From assembly GCA_021018815.1 (NCBI GenBank), contig JAITYX010000041.1:744001-808000 (forward strand): 64,000 nucleotides of DNA, read 5' to 3'. This document shows positions 33,551-45,964 of this stretch, piece by piece. The notes under the pieces were generated by a model. The model was not told the origin of the DNA, did no database searches, and was given only the letters and a program-made list of their open reading frames with translations. Each line of letters starts with the position of its first letter. Position 1 is the first letter of the stretch. The translations under genes were made by a program, and so were the position numbers. The stretch comes from Talinum fruticosum. Taxonomy: Eukaryota > Streptophyta > Magnoliopsida > Caryophyllales > Talinaceae.

Positions 33551-35381
33551 CCGTAACACCCCTAATCTTAATTATTTAATTACTCTAAAAATTGTATTTG
33601 ATCATCTTAATATTGTTTAAGAATAGTGTGCATGCAAAAACTTGAAACCGAAATAAAATACGTGAACAAATTTGATAATCGCAAATAATAATGGGTAATT
33701 CGTGCAAATTTACAATTGTGCGAAGAAATGTATACACACTCAAAGAATGAAAAATTTTGTCTCGAACACGATTAATTTATAAATAAATAATAAGTAATAA
33801 TAAAATAAAATAAAAATAATAGCAACTAAAATTTGGCCAAATATATGGTTAACATTTAAGCATGTGGTGAGAAAAATAGTAAAAAGATAAGAATGAATTT
33901 AATTGACAAGACTAAAGAAGGGAAAATAAGGTTAATGAAAATTAAGGGGGCTGGTTGCCAGGCTAATTTGGCCCAAATAAATCAATACAAGGTGGGAAAA
34001 GGAAACAACATTTTTCTAAACACCGAATACACACACAAGCTCCATCTCCTTCACCTCTTGTACTTCACTTCCCGTCGCCGACATTGCTGCCACCACCGGC
34101 TAGCCCTCGCCGGTTCCTTCTACCGCTAACAAGCTGTCGCCGGCGCCCTTGGCTGCCGCCCTGCTGCCACCAACAACCTTTTCTCCCTCCTCCTCTCTTT
34201 ATTTCATGCCAGCAGGGGTAGAACAACCCCTGCCATTGTTGTTGCTGCTCGGACGGCTACCGCTGCCATCCTCGACAGCCAGCGGCGCTCGATGTCTGTC
34301 GACTAGTGGCTTACGCCAACGCCGCTTGAGCCACCGAGTCTCCACCACCAAACTTCCAACACCAAATTCCACCCTTAACCCCTTTTGAGAAAATCAATAG
34401 GAACGACTATTCAGGAAAGCAAAGAAAATCAAAATTAAAAGGAAATGATCGACCGAGGTACGTTATTCTTTGTACCTTTTCCAAAATGTTCATCTTTATT
34501 AATGAGATTATATTTTCGATCATAGAAATAATTTGGACCCACTTCACAACTCACAGTCACAGATACAGTTTACAGATCAAAGTTACAATTTACGATCATA
34601 GATATAGTTCATAGTCACAATCACAGCTTAAAGTTCACAGGGGTCCTCCCTAATCGATGAGGATAAATGAACTGTTTATACAGATCGAGTTACATATATA
34701 TTAATCTCACATAATTTCCATGGCATCCACATGTACAAAAATGGGTCCTAAACTATTCCAATTATTAATGTATAGCGAATTTACTAAAGTTGTAACATAT
34801 AAATAGCTTTTGAAACCAATTTCAAATATTTGCGCGCTCTCACCGACTCTTATAATATATTTTACAAGTACAAGGGTAACGTGCTGAGCCTATAGCTCAT
34901 TTTTGTTTTTATGTTTTCTTAAATAGGTTTAGGGAAGAAAAACATGTTAATGTTAGACAAGAAGTGATAAGAGCAAAGGAATCCGAAAATGTTGAATCAC
35001 AGTGATCATGCATTGGCCCTACTCTTAGGTGTATTATAATTAGCTTTCATGTTTTTTTTCTTAGTTAAAAAGCTCATGCAGATGTCATTCGCTTTTGGAA
35101 GTTAATTTTCGTTGATGGATATGATAAACTATTTTTTTTTTTTTTTGGGAGAACGAATTCATGTTGGTGGTTTAAGTTATGTAAATATCGGGTATGGTGT
35201 TATGGGATTTAAGTGTTGGTGTAAATTAAAAGATAATCGTGTTATCCTATTGTAATTTTTAGCCTAGTCTCTCGAGGAGGGACGATGGTAACGCCCGATA
35301 TAACGTGGTTTTCCGCTGCTTTGTTATAGTATATTTGTTCAATGAGTGCGTTTTAGATAGTGATTATATTGGGGCGTTACG
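33551..35381 (+). mobile_element. Tekay/Del-like chromovirus LTR, plus orientation (5' LTR)
   Basis: Starts CGTAACACCCCTAATC and ends TTGGGGCGTTACG, the inverted CGTAAC/GTTACG ends typical of Tekay/Del LTRs, and is followed five bases later by a primer-binding site. It aligns, in opposite orientation, with 37266-40242. A CCGCC/GCTGC-rich block (34070-34330) is common in U5 regions of this group. Confidence 0.7.
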
Positions 35382-35385
35382 TAAG

Positions 35386-35401
35386 TGGTATCCAAGATAA
35401 G
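35386..35401 (+). other. Primer-binding site of the Tekay/Del-like element (initiator Met tRNA)
   Basis: TGGTATCCAAGATAAG begins four bases after the LTR end. It resembles TGGTATCAGAGC, the complement of the 3' end of plant initiator Met tRNA. Confidence 0.7.
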
Positions 35402-36202
35402 TCATGACATTGGGATATAAGTATAGAAAGATAATGCAGTTACTTGGGAGCAAAAAGTTCACATGGGTATGATGGATCTTAACAATATTATTTGGGATCC
35501 CTAATGAGCAATTAATAAGGAGAGTTGGGCTAGTGTAGTACCTATTATACATAGCCATATATGTGAATAGTTTATGTTGATGATTATTTGGGATTAGTGA
35601 GGTAGCAAATATATGATGAAGTATATAAGATTTTGATAATGAGGAAATCGGAGAAATATAGAATACATGATTAGAAAGCAATAATAAGAGTAAAGTTGCG
35701 TGGAACCCATAAAAGTTTAGGGAGGAGGACAAGGATGGAGTTGGGAAAAAAAAATACAAGGTTAGGTAATATTTGGGAATCCTTGAAAATTATTCAAATG
35801 AGTTCGGATGAAAGCATTTGAAGAAAATAATAGAGTGGAGAAAGGGTTTCAAGGTTTAAAGGTTTAGAGCACCAACTAACCTAACCCCTTCAACCACCTA
35901 TGTTGGTGTTAAAGGAAAACTAATGAAAATATATTCTGTAATTACTAATAAATACTCTTACTAGAACCATAAAGAATCTGGTAGACGAATGAAAGTATAT
36001 TATGTCTTGAGTAATAAAAACGTTATACATATTAACATGTGACACTTGCTAGCCATTGTTAAGTATCAAACAATTTATATCTTGGTAATAGTTCTTGGGA
36101 TTGGAAAGAAAAATTAGAAGTAATTATCTTTTTTAATTTCATACTAAACAAAATGTCGAACCGTAATGAGAATGTTCCGAGAAATGAACTACAAAAAACA
36201 AC
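35402..36202 (+). other. Leader of the Tekay/Del-like element
   Basis: AT-rich, purine-rich noncoding sequence between the primer-binding site and gag. Open frames on the minus strand (35364-35759) are low-complexity; I see no gene. Confidence 0.5.
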
Positions 36203-36885
36203 ATGGAATCTATACATTCTCAATCGGTTAACCGTACCCCTCCAACCTCTCATCAAGAAGTAGAAAGTGATATGCTTAAGAATGAGGACGAACAAAAAGG
36301 AGTACCTAAAGATATAGATCTTGAGTTTTTGGGGACAATTATAACTATGGTGACAAAGAAACTTAAAGAATCGGTATCTAATAATTCAAATAAGGAGGGA
36401 AAATTTTTCAAAAGGGTTGCCAAACAAAATCCAAAAACTTATGATGGGAGAATGGATCCGAGTGATATTAAAAGAATGGATTAGGCAGATGGAAAAGATA
36501 TTCGATATGGTCGAGGTACTAAACAATAAGCATGTAAACATTAAAGCTTTTTACCTCACCGGACAAGCCGATATTTGGTGGGGAAGCTGTAAGGGCTAGG
36601 TTCCAACGTCTCGAGGACACGTGAGACAAGTTCGTGGAGGAACTAAGAGCAAAACTTTACCCAGTTCCCTTACAAAGGCAAAAACAAAAAGAGTTCTTGG
36701 AGTTAAGGCGGAATAATTTGTCGGTGTTGGAATATGCTAGGAAGTTTGCGAAACTTTCAAGATTTGCCTTAGAATACATGGCTACTGACCATATGAGAAT
36801 GATAAGATTTGAAGAAGGGTTAGCCCCATATATTAGGGATCATTTGGCAGAGCAACCAGTGCAAACAAGCCTAAGCCTACGCTAA
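36203..36885 (+). pseudogene. Tekay/Del-like gag fragment
   Basis: Begins MESIHSQSVNRTPPTS, then (frame change near 36470) MEKIFDMVEVLNN, AFYLTGQADIWW, and a second change near 36600 to ELRAKLYPVPLQRQKQKEFL, LSVLEYARKFAKLSRFALEY and RFEEGLAPYIRDHL: the standard Ty3/gypsy Gag capsid order (Retrotrans_gag family). At 36885 it joins directly to the L LTR terminus, so the zinc-knuckle and all of pol are gone. Confidence 0.8.
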
Positions 36886-36936
36886 CCATTCGTGGGAAAG
36901 CTCGGCCCAGGCGGGTCTCACCGGCCGTGGTTCCTA
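36886..36936 (+). mobile_element. 3'-terminal piece of an L-family LTR
   Basis: Reads GGAAAGCTCGGCCCAGG ... GGCCGTGGTTCCTACA, matching the end of L copies 2 and 4. Followed by a primer-binding-like sequence. It may be the displaced end of L copy 3 and, at the same time, the 5' LTR end of Tat copy B. Confidence 0.55.
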
Positions 36937-37265
36937 CAATGGCAACTTCACTCGTGGAATGTTTTTATTAAGAGGGTGAAACTTAAAAATTTAAGTAGTG
37001 TGTTTTAAAAATGTGTTTGCATTAGGCATCCCGCATTTAGCAACCTTTGAACATAGTTTATTACGGTTTTGGACCGCGAGGAAAAATTTAGTTTACCCCC
37101 TGTTTAACCCTTACGGTAAGAGGATCCTATTGAATCCCGAGCGGACCCAATTAGGTTTGATTGACAATGGAAACGGTACCTCTTCCCTCGTAGCACGCGC
37201 TCTTGGTTCAAACCGCTTGGTCCACCGAGAGGCACCGAGGATTCTGGATTTTTCTCTTGTCGTGC

Positions 37266-38287
37266 TCGTAACGCCCCAAACCCATAATCACCGGTTTTAG
37301 ACTAAGCAAGCCGCTAGCCGATGATTAGCGCAGCGGAAAGTAGGTCGGGGCATTACCGCCGCCCTTACCGGAGGAAAGGGCAAGGCTATAACAATAGATA
37401 CGTTTCTAACCCCGGTTACTTGCTTTTGCCACTAACAGCAAGTGTCTCATGATAAGGCATAAACTTTAACTTGTACGAAGATTAAGCATAAGTATAGACT
37501 ACGATCCGGTAAACTACGACAACGGCATTTAACCCTTGATACTCTAACTAGGTTGTCACTGCGAGCCTCTAAGTCCTTAATAGACCTTTGCTTCAAATCT
37601 TCCACACCTTTACCTAAAACAAAACAAGAAAACATTTTTGAAATGTGAGCCGAAGCTCAATACGTTCACTATCATGCGAGTAAAATAATAGTTATGAAGT
37701 AATTGAGTTGAGCGCATGCATTTCAATTCATTTGTAAATGAGGGAGAGTGAACAATATAAAATTGTTGCTAATTGATTATCCGAATGGATCCCTTTACGA
37801 TCATCGGGTTTCCCTAAACGCATGTGCACACACCTGCACCGATCGGATAATCCGGTTGAAGGCGGTTAACCGTTACGGGGTTACCAACCTGGATATTGGG
37901 CGTACCAAATAATGGCACTTGATGGGCGGGTCCATATTAATGATGGCAAATATTATTTGCAAATAATTCTTTATTGTTGTTAATGTCGGCCATATCCGGC
38001 CTTGATTTATAAATAAAACATTGAAGGGCACGATCAATGAACGTACCTTGTTGACGTTCCTCCTTCTTTTTCTTTCTGGCGGAATCCGGATGAACGCACG
38101 ACGCTGGCGCTGGATGACCTTAATTAAGGATATAAGAGTTTATTAATAAACTGAATTTTTATTTCTTATTTATTAAATTACTTCAAATATATTCTGAAAT
38201 GAAAATTAACAAAGTACCTTTTTAAAGGGTACTAATGATATCTTTAATATATACAATCTATTCATTTTATTCTATACCATGCATAAG

Positions 38288-38338
<51 letters not shown>

Positions 38339-40242
38339 TTAAAAATATATATATAGAGCTTTCTTCTAAATACATGCATGTATATATATATATATATAGA
38401 CATTAACCTCAATAAACATAGTTTTCTCCTACTTAGTATTAAGGTTAATTCTAACCTATAAGGTTTATTTATTTCCCTTTTATAAAATACAAAGTTAAAT
38501 ATATATGTACATGTTAACATCGGATAATGTCTCCTCTATCTCTACTAATACTATTAATAAATGATAATGATACTTGTTTTAAAACTAAAGAAAAGTTTAC
38601 TTTTTAATTACTGATACTATTTAGCTATCATATATATATATCTTGATTTATTTATTTATATTAATTATTTCTTGATTATTCTGTTTTTATAATGGCAGTA
38701 AACCAAGGTGCCAATTCTCCGGCATAATACTCGTCATAACCCTTCAGCTTTCACAGCTTCCTCTAAGCTTACCATTAAGTCAAAAGGTCATCTAAATTAA
38801 TCCGTAACTCAATTCATCCAAGACTGTCCTTGTACAGGGATTTGTCCATAAATGTCCTTCATACGAGGATTTCCACAATCCTTCTTCAAGTTCGAGTATA
38901 TTTAGATCTCACCAAATTTCTCCCAGTCTCCATGCATCATTTACATACATACCATAACCAAACTTTTAAACTCCAAGCAGGAAAGAATAACTAATTACAA
39001 CTTAAATACTTAAATTAAAAGAAATGAAGAACTCGAATCTGAAAAATTAACCTAAGAATTTAATTAAACGAACCGAAACTGAAATTTACTCTAAGAAATT
39101 AAATTAAAAGATGAAAAATTACCCTAAAAACCAAAGTGAACAGGGGTTAATTTTTGAGGGGTTTTTGAGGTGGTTGAAGGTGGTGGTGGAAGATCGGGGA
39201 GCACCGAAACAGAGCGGCGATCGGCGACCGGAGCAGTCCCCGGGAGTAGCGCGCGGCGTCGGTGCCCGGTCAAGGTGGCGGTAGTCGGACAGGGACTCGA
39301 AACCGGGAAACCGAGACCAACCGAAGGCATCGTGACTAAATTAGGGCAAGCTCGGGCGAGGTAGGCGCAAACTCGAGCAGAGGCGGGAGTAAGGATGGCG
39401 GTGTGCTGGTGTTTGGTGGTTGGGGCGGCGATAGCGCGGCGGAAGATAGTAGCGGCGGCTGTCGGTGTGTCGTGGTGGTGTTTCCGATGGCTGAAACGAG
39501 CGGGAAGAGGGAGGCGGAGGAGGCAGCGAAGGGAAGGATGAGTTGTTAGGTGTTTGATGAGGAACCCGGTGAAGATGATGGTGGCGGTGCCGGTAGCTAG
39601 CCGGTGGTGGCGGTCGGCACGGCCGAGAGCCGCTAGTACTGTCGGTCAGCGGTGGAGGTGGGACGCGAGAGCAGGGCAGGCGTCGGGTGAGAGAGAGAGA
39701 GAGAGAGGAGGTTTGTGGATTATCGGGTTTTAGGTTTAGGGAAAAATGATAGCTTTAGGTTTCTTTACGTTTTTATACTCCCTCTCCTCCCCTCTTGCAA
39801 TGGGCCATCCAACCTAAACCCTTCTCTCGGCCCATCTCTCTTGCAGGCTTATCCTAACCCAGACTCTAATTCCCCTCTTAATACTTATCATCATCTTTTC
39901 TATTTAAGCTTATCTTAATCTAGGAATTTTATTTTTAGCAATATTAAGTTTATAGAAATTATATTAGTTTTATTTGTTTAAGAATTTTTAGAACCCAAAA
40001 TAAATTAGTTACGTAATAGTGTTAATTATCTTTTAAATCATTGAAATTTATAGAGTATGTTCGTGCGTTGTCGTTGTCATCATCCGGTTCCTCGCATTTT
40101 AAACAACATTGACAGATATATATATATACATATGTACACACACATGTGTAATATGAAAATATTTGGAATTTGAAATGCACGCGCTCATGCTAATCTTGAA
40201 CGTATTTAAAGTTAATTATTTTCTTAAGGATGGGCTGTTACG
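37266..40242 (-). mobile_element. Tekay/Del-like solo LTR, minus orientation, in the leader of Tat copy B
   Basis: Inverted ends TCGTAACGCCCC and GGGCTGTTACG; imperfect 5-bp flanks CGTGC (37261-37265) and AGTGC (40243-40247). Interior aligns inverted with 33551-35381, including the CCGGTGGTGGCGG-type GC-rich block (39160-39680). It is longer (2977 bp) because of an AT-rich stretch with TA microsatellites at 38280-38400. No internal domains, so a solo LTR. Confidence 0.7.
38286..38398. repeat. TA microsatellites inside the Tekay/Del-like LTR
   Basis: Long (TA)n run at about 38296-38336, with shorter ones at 38345-38355 and 38380-38396. Confidence 0.9.
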
Positions 40243-41639
40243 AGTGCACCACACAGATGACCAAATCCTTGGACTATGAGTCACCATATATCCTGCCTAG
40301 TCTTAACCTCTTTTGACCATAGATCATTTGACTTTTAGGTGGTCCCCTGTCTTCATTTGCATGCTTGAAAGAGTGTGTTTGCTTTAGATTTAATCTTTTT
40401 CTTGTGAGCCTTTAGAAATAGGTGAGGATTGTTGATTAGCCCTTGCATGGGTGTAAATAAAATACTTAAAATTTTTCCCAAGAGTCGGTCCATTTTATGG
40501 ATTTAGCCAAAAGTCAAGTTACCCTTCCTATTAGGGTTAGTCCATTATTTGCACTTCCGAATCATACTAAAATTTCTAAGCGGTCTAAGTAGTCACCGCC
40601 AGTGAGTCTAGAAGAGTCCTACCAAGGCTCCCTCTATCTTTTGGTCAGTTAGTTTGTCTTTTATACCTTCTTTTTTTTTTTTTTTTGGCATTCCCATTTT
40701 TCCATTTTCATTTAGCCAAAATAAATGCATCTCATATTAGGTGAGTTCGTATTTTCATTTATCCAAAATAAATACATCTCATATTAGGTGAGTCCGCATT
40801 TTCATTAGTCAAAATAAATTCATCCCAAATTAGGTGAGTTCACCTTTTCATTTAGCCAAAAATAAATTCATCTCAAATTAGGTGAGTCCGCATTTTCATT
40901 AGCCAAAATAAATTCATCTCATATTAGGTGAGTTCACCTTGTCATTTGGCCAAATAAATTCATCTCATATTAGGTGAGTCTGCATTTTCATTAGCCAAAA
41001 TAAATTCATCTCAAATTAGGTGAGTCCGCATTTTCATAAGCCAAATTAAATTCATCTCGGATTAGGTATAGTTCACTTGCATTCATATTTAGCTAAAGCA
41101 AACTCATTCCAAATATAAGAAAATGCATTATCATCTAGCCAGATAAAAACATCTTTGCACTAAGGATCAATCATTCACCACGCATTAGCTAAATCATAGA
41201 ATCATCCCAAACTAAGTCATACATCATCACATGCACTTCCTTTTTCATTGTGTTCCTTATGTGCATCTAAATAAAAGCATTCTTAGTCTCTTCAGGTTTT
41301 GCGCTTAACTCCCTTCCTCCCAAAAGTGGTCTTCTTTCACATGTTCCAAAACCTCATCCTTTGGGATACAAAATAGGGAAGTCTACGACAATTGCATACC
41401 ATAAGAATCCGAGCTCTAAAAGATTAGAATGCCTCACTAAGGAGTACGACACATCTTTTCCCCATTCTCGCATTACGTTATACTCCGCGGTCTACACCGG
41501 TGCGACAAGATTCGGTGCACACCACACCAACTCAGTCTATTCTTCATCGCAAGACAATACTTAGAAAGAATTCCTTCCAATGGATTTAAACCCAGAGCGA
41601 GTCTCCCATTCTTACTTTTCTTAATGAGAACTTAGCCAG
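40243..41639 (+). other. Leader of Tat copy B up to gag
   Basis: Noncoding, includes a T-run at 40672-40686 and the minisatellite at 40693-41080. A 67-residue frame (41361-41564) has no recognisable family. Confidence 0.5.
40693..41080. repeat. 46-48 bp minisatellite, about eight copies
   Basis: The unit is about TTTTCATTAGCCAAAATAAA + TTCATCTCAAATTAGGTGAG + TCCGCA. TTAGGTGAG or its variants recur with GG at 40740, 40787, 40833, 40881, 40927, 40973, 41019 and 41064, giving spacings of 46-48 (once 45). Neighbouring units tend to alternate between TCCGCATTTTCATT and TTCACCTTTTCATTT joints, suggesting a two-unit higher-order repeat. Confidence 0.9.
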
Positions 41640-42720
41640 GGTGAAAACTAGAATGGATGATCAAGATGAGAAGATAGTATCTATATCGAGGGATCTTAAG
41701 ACTATTATCAAAGCTATTGAGGATAGTAAGAGAGATGAATAAGCGGATTTGAAAAAGGAGAGAGATTAGGTCCTACACCTCCACCTAGCTTGTCACCTTC
41801 AAACGAGTCCCAAACACGAATCCCCTAAGTATGAATCCAAACCTCAGCTCGATCCATATGTAAATCGGATAGAACAGATGTTAAGGGAGTCATCCATGTT
41901 TAGTAACCATTATTTTGATCATAAGGGATTCACTTCAATCCCTAAAGGTAAACTACCTTAGAAGTTTACCATGGCCGATATTAAGTTTAAAAGTTCCCGT
42001 AATCCTCACCATCATCTTCGCAACTTCTTAGGACCAATGACTTTTAAGAACATTCTAGAAGACACTTACCACATATCTTCTCATGGGCTCTTAATAGATA
42101 TGTGATGAAGTGGTATAACGCGGTTGACCCACGCAACGTTGCCAACTAGACCGATATGCGCAAGGAGTTCCCACATCAATACTCCTATAATACTGATTTG
42201 CCAGTCACTCTTAGAGACTTGGAATTAATCAAACAAAGTGAGAAAGAGAGCTTCACAGACTTCCTCACCGGATGGAGAGCAAAGGTTGCCCACATGGTAG
42301 ATCGACCCTTCGAGAAGGACCAAATCAGGATCATCGTGAAAAATCTTAGAGATGGTGGCTTGCGTGACAAAATAAGAGTTGTCTCGCCGCGACCACAAAA
42401 GTCGTGTCGTGGTATAGAGGAAATTATCACTCCAAAGATAAGAAAACCTCTAATAAAAACAATACAAGCAGGGTACAAATATCAATGTCCTCAACGGATA
42501 TATTCACTACACTTCTATGATACAGACTTATACTCAAGCCCTTAACTATATCTTGGCTATGGAAAAGATAGACTTGCCATCCATTAGAGTAGAATTAGAA
42601 ACCGTGAAACAGTCCAAAAACTAGGACACAGGAAAATTTTACAAATACTATTGTGCACGAGGACACGATACCGAGCAAGTGTTGGACATTCAAGAACAAA
42701 CTAGAAATCATGTTTCGAAA
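41640..42720 (+). pseudogene. Tat copy B gag
   Basis: Includes the coiled-coil-like MDDQDEKIVSIS region (about 41650), DPYVNRIEQMLRESSMFS (41850), then, after frame changes, a 129-residue open segment (42156-42545) with QYSYNTDLPVTLRDLE, ESFTDFLTGWRAKVAHM and FEKDQIRIIVKNLR, the Tat Gag capsid signature. A degenerate zinc knuckle follows (YCARGHDTEQ, near 42650). The protein would form the particle; it is broken by stops near 41740, 41960 and 42545. Confidence 0.8.
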
Positions 42721-43240
42721 TGGCCAACTCCCTTTAAAAATCCTTTTAGTGGCACTTTAGCTATTTTCATTGAACTCACTCCAGGTCAGTGGGACCCGTC
42801 TGTCTTCATTCAAGATATTAATGTGTCCAAAACACTTCTTAGCTTGCCTTGTTTAGATCCGAAGTCCATGGGCTATGGGTAAGTGATGAAGAGGATGTCT
42901 ACGAAATAAGAAACAATAATGATGAGAACGACGACGACTTCGGGGCACACCACCCTTAGAAAAGGATGACTTTTGGGGAGAGTCTAAAGGTCTAACAATC
43001 CAATTCCTTACTAGATCGAGATGACATAATGCACCCCTGGATCCACAATAGACTTAGGAAGCCCCGAAAGAGCCTAGATATACCAAAGAAGAAGACCTAA
43101 TCCTTAGATAGCTTCAAAAGTTAAAAGTTGATATCTCAATTTGGCAACTAGTGTTTGCTTCCCTAAAACATAGACATGCTTTGATTGATACGCTTAGCAA
43201 GATTGAAGTATTTCTTGAAACACGACAGAGGAAGTAGTAG
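42721..43240 (+). pseudogene. Tat copy B linker between gag and protease
   Basis: Aligns with the start of copy A (16080-16600), including the acidic run read from GATGAGAACGACGACGAC at about 42918. No catalytic motif. Confidence 0.6.
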
Positions 43241-43740
43241 GATTGGTTAATAATGGGGATGGAGCCATTACCTTTGATAAAAAGGATCTCCTAGAAGAAG
43301 GCGTTGCACACAACATTGCCCTTTATTTAACTAGAACTTGCATCAACAAGTTTTTTCCCTTAACCTTGGTAGATAATGGATCGAGTTGTGAATACATGTC
43401 CCTAGAGAACCGCCGGAAGGTTAGGAATTAGAGAGCAATAACTCTCTAAATAGACTATCCATCTTTGTGCTTACGACAATTCTAAGAGAACAGTCTTGGG
43501 AATAATGACCTTGCCAATTAATATAGGGCCAGTAGAAAGGAACATTGAATTCTAAGTCCTAGATATCCCGGCTACCTTTAATTTAATCCTAGGTCGCCCT
43601 TGGTTGCATCATTATCGAGGAGTTCTCTCTCGCACCGCATCGAAAGTTAAAATGATCATCAAAGTTCAAGTTGTAATCGTTAACAAGGACAATCTTTATA
43701 CTACTATCACTTCCAAGGAGTCTCGTGGTTGAGATCGAGG
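43241..43740 (+). pseudogene. Tat copy B aspartic protease
   Basis: The open segment at 43243-43431 ends with LTLVDNGSS, keeping the active-site D-N-G-S at 43372-43383. Downstream, across stops, an ILGRPWLHHYRGVLS-type motif (about 43590) marks the second half of the fold. Copy A has R for G in the active site. Confidence 0.7.
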
Positions 43741-44461
43741 ATGATGAGGAACTATATGGGTTTAAGACCATCGCTTCCTTAGACAGGGATGAAGCACCTC
43801 TTAACTTCAACCCTTATGGCAACCCTAACATCCATACTCGGGAAGAAAGGGTACTTTCAACGTCTTGTCTGGCAGCCGAAGGGTATACCACCCTATCTTT
43901 CCACCTCTTGAATTCACTAATAACTACAACTTTGGGTTAGGTTATCAACCTATTGCTAAGGAAATAGCCCAAGCCAAATGGGACATTTAGACCAAGAGGA
44001 CTCGCACCTCACATAGTCCGCTCCATCAAGCCCTTTCCATATACTCGAATGGGCGGTTCTTAAAGGAAGGAGATGACTTTCCTTATTATGGTTTTCCTGA
44101 GCCCTACTACATCAAGGAAAAAGGCATCCTAGTACCTAATTTGGAGATTTTAAGTGATTGCTATATACAAGAGAAGGAGGCACCCTACCTCTTCGAAGAG
44201 GGACGATCCATACCAGATCGGACCAACCTAGTCGGAATAATCTTTTTGTTCTTCTATTTGGATAAGAGAAGAACTTATAGGGGAACTCGGTCTCGGTATT
44301 GTCATGAGCCATGTCGCACCTGTAGTTCGATGCGTTTGAGTTCATCACCGATGTCAATAACAAAGGCTCGAAGCACATCACTTGAATTGATATCGAGGAG
44401 GGTTAGGAATTTGCCGTTGGCTTAAAAGTGTATCCCCTTCCCGAGTTTAGTCCTAGGGCTT
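43741..44461 (+). pseudogene. Tat copy B protease-RT linker, 5' part
   Basis: Degenerate coding sequence with no catalytic motif, matching A 17110-17802. It ends at GGCTT (44457-44461), the left target duplication of the SIRE-like LTR. Confidence 0.6.
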
Positions 44462-45959
44462 TGAAGACTCAAGCTCTGAATTTATATCATTCTGAGTACT
44501 ATCAAGGACTCGGTACAAACCTCATCCCTCTTAAGTTTTAATTACAAGTCATTCCGAGTAATATAGAAACTATTGCATAAGTTTTCATTCGATTTTGACT
44601 CGACTCGTAAAACACATTCTTGTTCATCAACTCACATTGATGTTTCTAAGTCACTCAGACACTACTTAGATCTATCGCACGTTCAAACAATTTCTTTAAC
44701 ACTTTTAAATAAGTTCGACTTCATTTTCTAAGGTAAAGTGAATTACGACGTTAATTCATCTTTCTAAGTTAGCATGTTTGTTTGAAATATATTTTTCTAG
44801 ATCAAGTACTTATACTCGATAATCTTTCTTTATAACTTGATCTTCCCTAAGACTAACTCTGATGGATTTTGAGTGCAATGAATATTAGACTCATAAAATT
44901 CCATTCCTCCGTGCCTAAGATAATTTTACACTTAATTATCTTAATTAAATTATTATCTCGTGCCTAATCTTGGACCAAAGTATTTTATACTTTGAGAACT
45001 TAAATTGTTTACTTTTGTAAGTTATCTAAACGAGGCTATCCTATTTTTGAATTACAAAAGTAACCGGCTTCAAGCCGTCAATCACCAACAGATAAGGCTT
45101 TTCTACTTCGAACAAGGCCCGGACGCCGTGTCGGGGTTGTCTGTTTCCAAAACTGGAAATTTTCAACGCTAAGCTCAATGGTGGTTTCCACCTTACTTTT
45201 CGGACACCACCAGTTGATTGGAGTACCTTTTGGAGTCAAGAGCCATTGCACAATGTTCACATCTCAACGGATCTTTTCGAGCGACTCAGCGAGAATCGTT
45301 ACAATGGTCACAAAGGACTTCTATTCGTAAGATAGTGACAACAGACTAATCTGCTGGGTCATCTATAAATAGAAGCTAACTCTTAAGACTTGAAGATTGC
45401 TGTGACTTGCTAGAATTATTGTCAATACACAATACTTAAGATAAAGTCTTTGTATTCATATTCAATCTTCTATTTACGACTCCTAGCTTGTAATTCATAC
45501 TTTCCGAGTTGTAAAGTCTTGTAATAAGTCACATACTCTTTCTTACTTTCCGAGTAAGGTCTCTTGACTGAGCTGTAAGGGTTAACTCAACTTAGTTGTC
45601 CCTAGCTGTAAAGGTTACCTCAGCTTAGGAAGTACTAGATCGGATAAGGGAACTTCTATGTCTACGAAAAACTCCGTAAGGAATTGTTTAAGGGAACAAT
45701 TCGGTTAAGTCGATCTGCTGTATTTTGTGGATTCAAAATAGTGGATTTGACTTAGTGCTTGGATTAACACCGGCCGTGGTTTTCTCGCCCCGGGAGGGTT
45801 TCCATGTATATCCGAGTTCACACTTTTCTAAGTCCAATCTAGACTCGGATTGTCTTGATTATTTCTTTCAAGCTTTAATCTTCCAAGTTTGTTAAAATTT
45901 CCTCATCACCCTATTCACCCCCTCTAGGGTGACTAAGACTCTCCAAGAGCAAATCTTTA
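44462..45959 (+). mobile_element. Copia/SIRE-like solo LTR, plus orientation, in Tat copy B
   Basis: Starts TGAAGACTCAAGC and ends AAGAGCAAATCTTTA, with 5-bp flanks GGCTT at 44457-44461 and 45960-45964. Copy A has one GGCTT at the orthologous place (17798-17802). 1498 bp, same family landmarks as 734-2311 but in the opposite orientation. Confidence 0.88.
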
Positions 45960-45964
45960 GGCTT

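Noticed and set aside
35364..35759. 131-residue minus-strand frame
   Set aside because: Ser/Leu/Tyr-rich low-complexity translation of the purine-rich leader of the chromovirus fragment.
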